From Sulfitobacter dubius (GTDB lineage Bacteria; Pseudomonadota; Alphaproteobacteria; Rhodobacterales; Rhodobacteraceae), in the NCBI RefSeq assembly GCF_900113435.1, contig NZ_FOPG01000003.1:62001-126000 (forward strand): a DNA stretch of 64,000 nucleotides, given 5' to 3'. This document shows, one piece after another, positions 60,016-64,000 of this stretch. Numbering within the stretch: position 1 is the first letter of the stretch; every line of letters starts with the position of its first letter. The position numbers and the translations under genes are program-made. The notes under the pieces were generated by a model, which was given only the letters and a program-made list of their open reading frames with translations, was not told the origin of the DNA and did no database searches.

Positions 60016-60820
60016 AGCAGCACCTGAATCGGCCAAGAACGCGACGAAGCGCAGGATATCACTCGCCGGGCGCCTGTCCTTTGCCATCGCCGCACGCGTG
60101 GCCGTTCGCAGACTGCCGATTGTCCCCGACCAAGGCTATCTGAGCATCACCTTCGACGACATCCCCCGGTCAGCTTGGCGCGAAGGAGGGCCGATACTCT
60201 GGCGATGCGGAGTTCGTGCAACCTATTATCTTAGCGGCGATCTCTGCGGAAAGACTGTCGAGGGGCGCGCGCAATACCGCCGGTCGGATATCGACGAAAT
60301 CTTTGCCGCCGGGCATGAGCTAGGCTCGCATCTCTTCCATCACCGCAGCACCCTGAATTTGCACCCGGGTGAGATACGCAACGAGATTTGCTTGAACGAC
60401 AGCTTCCTGCGGGAGGTCGTTGGACCGAAGTTCTGTGCGGGTAGCTTCGCTTATCCCTATGGCGAGGTCTCGGTCGCCGCGAAAATTCTGGTCAGCCGAC
60501 GTTTTTCTTCTGCCCGAGGCGTTAGCCCCGGGCTGAACCAACAATTGACTGACCGGGACCTTCTCCGCATTCTCCCCGCGGATAACATCTTTGCGGCAGA
60601 GATCGATTGGACCGCGATCTTTAAAGATATCTCGCGGCAGAAGGCTTGGGGGATCGTGCTTGCACATGGGGTCGACGACAGTGGCCATGACTACAGTTGC
60701 CCGCCCGCACGTCTCGAGGCGATCCTCGCAGGCGCACAGGCAGGGGGGGTATCTATCCTGCCTGTGCGGGATGTGATGCAGCGTTTAGCTGGACGCGTAG
60801 AATTGGGTTCCGATTTATAG
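59996..60820 (+). CDS. Polysaccharide deacetylase-family protein (NodB fold)
   Basis: A 274-residue protein. The NodB motifs are visible: TFDD (catalytic base region D54/D55), metal-binding HLFHH (H112, H116), and the later LAHGVDD with a His. It would remove acetyl groups from sugars of the polymer or intermediate, or hydrolyse a related substrate. No clear signal peptide is seen. The start is TTG at 59996 with GGGGGGAAAG four bases upstream, overlapping the GT2 3' end by 20 bases; no ATG is nearby. It is the last gene of the exo locus. Confidence 0.82.
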   Translation: MNSIAREAAPESAKNATKRRISLAGRLSFAIAARVAVRRLPIVPDQGYLSITFDDIPRSAWREGGPILWRCGVRATYYLSGDLCGKTVEGRAQYRRSDIDEIFAAGHELGSHLFHHRSTLNLHPGEIRNEICLNDSFLREVVGPKFCAGSFAYPYGEVSVAAKILVSRRFSSARGVSPGLNQQLTDRDLLRILPADNIFAAEIDWTAIFKDISRQKAWGIVLAHGVDDSGHDYSCPPARLEAILAGAQAGGVSILPVRDVMQRLAGRVELGSDL

Positions 60821-61080
60821 GTCCAGCGGTGCAGTTCCGCCATGGAATCCCCAAGCAAGCCCACCCTGAAGGGTCGCGTCTGACTCGGCATTGCGACATG
60901 TCAGCGGTAGCGGTTTCTCGGCTTTCACATACAGCCGCCCCATGTCGAGCAGGGCCAAATACCTCTAATTTCCAGCGATAATGTCACTTCAAATTCGACG
61001 AAAGGCAAAGACGAAGATTTCATCAAATCTTCAAATAAGCTTCAATCTCCTTAATGAGGGGTAAGAAACGAGCGCAAACA

Positions 61081-61470
61081 TCATACTCCTTCAAGCAAAG
61101 CATCCAAATATTTTCGAATTGCAATGATTTGAGGTAGGCCGCCGTTGATCGCCGTATCAAGTGGGCAGCGACCTAAAAACAAAGGGCCGATGTTTGGATA
61201 CGTGAACCAAGCGCTAGCGATCGGTTTGGAGAAGTAAATTTCGAGTGCCTTGTGAATGCCGATAATTGCGCTGATACGCAACAGCTGCTCTTCAGTAAGT
61301 TCTACTGCAAGGCCAGACTCGATGTAGTGTAACCAATTAACTTCAGAAATGTCGGCGAGTTTGGCAGTATCTTTAACACCGAGAGACCAAAGACCGGCAA
61401 TGTGAGTATATGCTTTGAGTGCTGCTGCGTTAATTTGTGATGGATCACGGGTCGCACTGATGATTTCCAT
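61081..61470 (-). CDS. Xre/MbcA/ParS-type antitoxin-like protein, apparently without toxin
   Basis: A 129-residue helical protein. The first half holds weakly conserved helices, and the C-terminal toxin-binding part matches the MbcA/ParS/Xre (DUF2384) pattern: AIIGIHKALEIYF, WFTYPNIGPLFLGRCPLDTAINGGLPQIIAIRKYLDAL. Such proteins neutralise a RES-domain ADP-ribosyltransferase-like toxin encoded directly downstream, but no RES gene follows here. The start at 61470 has GAGGA eight bases upstream; the frame is open another 36 codons. It stands just outside a Tn7-like element and could be a solo regulator. Confidence 0.72.
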   Translation of the reverse strand: MEIISATRDPSQINAAALKAYTHIAGLWSLGVKDTAKLADISEVNWLHYIESGLAVELTEEQLLRISAIIGIHKALEIYFSKPIASAWFTYPNIGPLFLGRCPLDTAINGGLPQIIAIRKYLDALLEGV

Positions 61471-61796
61471 TTTGAGATTCCTCGGGTCAAGTGCAGCACT
61501 TGTTGCGTTCGTCGCGGGGTTTTTCGGGTCTAAGTGTGGTAGTCCTAAAGCAGTTATGAGTGCAACGGTTAAGCTCAATTATGCGGCGGGCAGAGGGTGC
61601 TGCAAACGCCTCGCGGCATCTATTTATAACGTGGTGTTCGTCTGTCACGGTCTTTGGGGTCCTCCGATAAATTAGCATATTCGCCTAGTGCCGGACCTGT
61701 GAGGCTCGAACGCGAGCTGTAGAGGCGAAGTCGGCGCGCTACGCTGCGACCAAAGAACGGAAATTGCTCAGACTGTCGAACTGGTTCCCCTTTGCG

Positions 61797-62029
61797 AAAT
61801 CCGGCCTTTAAGGCGGGTGAGGGAGTTTCTGTCCGGATTTATCGCACGGTCGCTTTTGAGGAATTCCCTATAAGGATTTTGCGTTCTCGGTATAAGTTAT
61901 CCACAATTTTCGACCTTTTGGGTTCTGTTTTTGAAGGGTGCCGGGTTTCTCAGGGAAAGCAGTGCGGCTATTCTGGTGCCGAGAAGGCAACTGAAGGACT
62001 GGTTTACCGGGTGCTAGGAAATCCGGATT
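61797..62029. repeat. Dispersed AAATCCGG repeats upstream of tnsA
   Basis: The octamer AAATCCGG occurs at 61797-61804 (plus), 61833-61840 (minus) and 62019-62026 (plus). The first two share a longer TGCGA-n-AATCCGG context, and the third is part of the palindrome AATCCGGATT. Repeated sites before a tnsA gene may be TnsB-binding sites of a transposon end. Chance occurrence is possible. Confidence 0.4.
61897..61905 (+). promoter_or_regulatory. Single perfect DnaA box
   Basis: TTATCCACA is the consensus DnaA-binding nonamer. Only one copy is seen, so an origin is not indicated; it may affect the transposon end or be accidental. Confidence 0.4.
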
Positions 62030-62033
62030 GGAG

Positions 62034-62066
62034 TGCGAAAATATGAAACTGCGCTAAATTTTCGCA
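62034..62066. repeat. 9-bp perfect inverted repeat
   Basis: TGCGAAAAT (62034-62042) and ATTTTCGCA (62058-62066) are separated by 15 bases, about 2.3 helical turns centre to centre. The spacing and position upstream of tnsA suit a dimeric protein-binding site or transposase sites; no T-run follows that would make it a terminator. Confidence 0.55.
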
Positions 62067-62201
62067 AGCATCAGAAAAATAACGACTTTATTGACATTTC
62101 GGTGGGGTCGTGTGATTTCGTCGGCGCAATACAGCTGTTCTAGTGAGACGAGATTTTAGAGATGAAAGGAAGACACCGGATACACATTAATTCACTCCCC
62201 C

Positions 62202-62229
62202 AAAAAAACGCGTGCTACAAGAGCACGCG
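62202..62229 (-). terminator. Intrinsic terminator on the minus strand, of an unassigned transcript
   Basis: CGCGTGCT (62209-62216) and AGCACGCG (62222-62229) form a perfect eight-pair stem with an ACAAG loop; on the minus strand it is followed by seven T. No convincing minus-strand gene precedes it, so it may end a small RNA reading out of the tnsA start region. Confidence 0.7.
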
Positions 62230-62358
62230 CTAAAAAGGTGGGGCGGATCTGCCCGATTGCATAGTCTTTAAATAAGCGCCTTGAAGCGCTAGGACAACAC
62301 CAGATCTCGCCCTCCATCATTAAATAACCCTCCGCGCAGCTTCCTCTGTCGCGGACCG

Positions 62359-63060
62359 ATGGAGATATGTCCTCAAATGAATGGTGCAAGAAAACACTAT
62401 GCACTACCCCCTTTGCCGAACCGTGCTGTTCGTAAGATCCCGAAATCCTCAAAGGGCCATTTTGTTGGTGAATTGGTTTATGACAATGTCGATGGCAAAC
62501 CGCAGCGGCTGGGGTTTGGTAGTTACACGGAATTTAAGGCGGCGATTTGCTTGATTTACCGGTACGATTTCGCCGATATCGAAGAGCAGCTAGCGTCGTT
62601 ACCTTTTCGACACCCCAAAGGTGTCCGCAGCCAACACTTCTTCGATTTTCGGTTCACCACGAAGGGTGGGCAGAGGCTCTGCATTTCCGTGAAACCGGAG
62701 CGGATCGCGCAGACTTATGACTACCAGGCGATGATCGGCGCTGTGAAAAAAGCGGCGATCGGCAACATTTGTGACGCCGTAGTAACGGTGACCGAGCGCA
62801 ACATCAGTCCGATCGAATTGCACAATGCCGAACTTTACCACGCCGCTCGTAGGCCTGAGCCGGACATTGATGCATTGGTTGTCGAGGGGTTGGCGCTGCT
62901 CGAGGCACCGATTTCAATTGACCGGTTCCTCGAGAACATCGGCCTTTCCGGCCGAGGCTTTTTTAGCGTGGCCCGAGCGATTCGCTTCGGACATGCGCGC
63001 CTTTTTAACCCTGAAAAGATCCGCGGCAAAACGTTGATCGAACGGGGGGAACCTGCGTAA
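62359..63060 (+). CDS. tnsA: TnsA-like transposon endonuclease
   Basis: A 233-residue protein of the TnsA endonuclease type, which cuts the 5' strands at the ends of Tn7-like transposons. The restriction-endonuclease-like core is visible: Glu58 in GSYTEFKAAI, Asp96 in HFFDFRF and Lys112 in ISVKPER, matching the E..D..xK order of E. coli TnsA (E63, D114, K132). The C-terminal part (from about 165) would be the helical domain that contacts TnsC. ATG 62359 has no clear ribosome site; a second ATG six codons later is possible. TnsB-type coding follows after 34 bases. It is shorter than E. coli TnsA (273). Confidence 0.85.
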   Translation: MEICPQMNGARKHYALPPLPNRAVRKIPKSSKGHFVGELVYDNVDGKPQRLGFGSYTEFKAAICLIYRYDFADIEEQLASLPFRHPKGVRSQHFFDFRFTTKGGQRLCISVKPERIAQTYDYQAMIGAVKKAAIGNICDAVVTVTERNISPIELHNAELYHAARRPEPDIDALVVEGLALLEAPISIDRFLENIGLSGRGFFSVARAIRFGHARLFNPEKIRGKTLIERGEPA

Positions 63061-63094
63061 TGGCGGCCCATTCAAAAAACTTAAAAAGGTCCTT

Positions 63095-64000
63095 TTGGAG
63101 AAGGATTGCGAGTTCACGATTGGTGTCCGGCAAGGGCGCGTCCTTGAGTTGCGTTCCGAGGGATACTTGGTGTCTTGGGAAGAGTGGATGGATCAGAACT
63201 CTGGCGAATGCCATGAGAGTACTGCTAGCGTAATCTCGTTCGATGCGATCGTCACCGAAAACAATTACGGCACCCTTAAAATCCTCCGTCGCCCCTCTGC
63301 CAAACCGTTTGACCGTCAGCAGATTCGACGCATCGAACGATTGCCCGTCGAGGTCGCGCGCCAGCGCTTCAAGAAGCAATATGTCATGGCGATACAGGAT
63401 ATGATTGATGCCGGGGAGCTTCGGCTAATCCGCGACGATTTTTGTGACAAGATCATCGACATCGTTGCTAAAGGAAAAAACCGGTACGACAGGTATCTCG
63501 CGGGGCTTGCAATTCGAGAGAAAAAGAGGGGCGGCGCAAGGGCTCAAAGGAAGAGGCGGGAAATCGAGAAGTCGGTTGAGTTCCACCAAGGGTTCAAATG
63601 CGGCCAGACCATGTGGAAGTGGTACTGGCAGTGGCGTGACAACGGCGACGACGGACTCTTTGACAATTATAGGAACTGCGGAAAATACAATCGCTACGAC
63701 GATGCGACCGATGCATTCATCGTAAGCATCCTGAGCGCCCTTTGGGACCAAGAACGTCCGACCGTCAAGTCATTCGTTGAGAGCGTTCAAGCTGCGCTGG
63801 GCGCGGAGAATGAGCGGCGTGAACGTTTGCCTGTTCCGGCGATCAAGATGAAGATGGTCGGGTATGATTACATTCTGAGGTTGATCAAGGAGAATGCTCC
63901 GCTTGATCATAAAATCCGTAAGAACGGGTGGGACAAGACCTACAAAGACCTGCACACGTTGGGCCCTGGGATAGAGACTTCCCGCGCATTGCAGCGCGTC
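63095..64000 (+). CDS. tnsB: TnsB-like (Mu/retroviral integrase superfamily) transposase, 3' end outside window
   Basis: An open frame with no stop to the window end: 302 codons from a TTG at 63095 (MEKDCEFTIGVRQGRVLELRSEG). The N-terminal DNA-binding region contains KILRRPSAKPFDRQQIRRIER, a Trp-rich segment WKWYWQWRDNGDDGLFDN with HTH character, and then RPTVKSFVESV. The last visible part, KTYKDLHTLGPGIETSRALQRV, is typical just before the first catalytic Asp of TnsB-type enzymes, which must lie beyond the edge. AAAAAGG about five bases before TTG supports this start; no ATG or GTG is available after the in-frame stop at 63035. Partner of tnsA. Confidence 0.8.
   Translation, partial: MEKDCEFTIGVRQGRVLELRSEGYLVSWEEWMDQNSGECHESTASVISFDAIVTENNYGTLKILRRPSAKPFDRQQIRRIERLPVEVARQRFKKQYVMAIQDMIDAGELRLIRDDFCDKIIDIVAKGKNRYDRYLAGLAIREKKRGGARAQRKRREIEKSVEFHQGFKCGQTMWKWYWQWRDNGDDGLFDNYRNCGKYNRYDDATDAFIVSILSALWDQERPTVKSFVESVQAALGAENERRERLPVPAIKMKMVGYDYILRLIKENAPLDHKIRKNGWDKTYKDLHTLGPGIETSRALQRV

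Larger units (their letters stand above)
61471..62358. other. Non-coding flank, presumed transposon end
   Basis: Nearly 0.9 kb without a convincing gene between the antitoxin-like gene and tnsA, lower in GC than the exo locus. It contains the AAATCCGG repeats, a DnaA box, the 62034-62066 palindrome and the minus-strand terminator. A TGTCG tip at 61774 could be the terminal TGT of the element, but I cannot confirm an end. Confidence 0.5.

Noticed and set aside
60821-61080. A RES-domain toxin downstream of the antitoxin-like gene
   Set aside because: Only about 260 bases lie there and no frame of suitable length or motif exists on the minus strand.
61897-61905. A plasmid or chromosomal origin at the DnaA box
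   Set aside because: Only one box is visible, with no iteron array, AT-rich unwinding region or replication gene.
61792-62046. 84-codon plus-strand frame in the tnsA flank
   Set aside because: It crosses the repeats and the DnaA box, has no ribosome site, and its translation has no coding character.
62192-62452. 86-codon minus-strand frame across the tnsA start
   Set aside because: It overlaps the tnsA coding start, lacks a ribosome site and ends beyond the minus-strand terminator; a non-coding RNA is a better explanation of that terminator.

Overview
The window looks like a chromosomal segment of an alphaproteobacterium of the Rhodobacteraceae (Roseobacter group, Sulfitobacter-like). This rests on gene content: a class I lysyl-tRNA synthetase, an NDUFS4-type complex I accessory subunit, a RutR-controlled reductive pyrimidine pathway, TRAP transporters and an Exo-type exopolysaccharide operon. 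The assignment is from recognition, not from a search. No rRNA, tRNA or CRISPR array was seen.

Layout. (1) 1-8.4 kb: reductive pyrimidine catabolism. It holds preA (its start is cut by the window edge), a divergent RutR-type regulator with a near-consensus RutR box, a carbamoyl-amide hydrolase, dihydropyrimidinase, and a four-gene ABC uptake system (ATPase, two permeases, NMT1/ThiY-like binding protein). Together they import a pyrimidine-like compound and degrade it to a beta-amino acid. (2) 8.6-28.5 kb: ordinary core genes, including L,D-transpeptidase, cold-shock protein, response regulator, ettA, uspA with an AGCS symporter, nadD, a DMT exporter, PBP4, TerB, lysK, a beta-helix protein, small stress and membrane proteins (one a 24-residue lipoprotein), uvrB and the NDUFS4 homologue. 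Many genes end in clear intrinsic terminators. (3) 28.6-31.4 kb: a graveyard of IS21, IS3 and IS66 pieces. (4) 31.5-38.8 kb: a catabolic cassette with an IclR regulator, DctQ/DctM/DctP TRAP transporter, cupin, family III CoA-transferase, two MaoC-type hotdog proteins and a CitE-type CoA-ester lyase. The logic is import of a carboxylate, CoA activation, hydration, then C-C cleavage, as in itaconate or mesaconate breakdown. IS fragments lie on both sides, which suggests it was acquired.

(5) 39.5-44.4 kb: accessory genes. There are two sulfotransferases and a translationally coupled pair of unknown proteins, followed by an IS3 element whose orfB is broken by an in-frame amber codon and the stub of a second IS3-type transposase. 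(6) 44.4-60.8 kb: exopolysaccharide locus with two acetyltransferase-like proteins, then exoY, exoF, a flippase, a fused double glycosyltransferase, exoA, exoP, exoK and exoQ. Most of these genes overlap by ATGA. A small opposite-strand ExoX/SyrA-like membrane protein, a further GT2 and a polysaccharide deacetylase complete it. (7) 61-64 kb: an apparently orphan Xre/MbcA-type antitoxin, about 0.9 kb of non-coding DNA rich in palindromes, and then the start of a Tn7-like transposon. This has a TnsA-type endonuclease followed by a TnsB-type transposase that runs off the window without a stop codon.

The strongest leads are the Tn7-like element at the right edge with its structured flank, and the IclR/TRAP/CoA cassette with a paired catalytic and degenerate hotdog hydratase.
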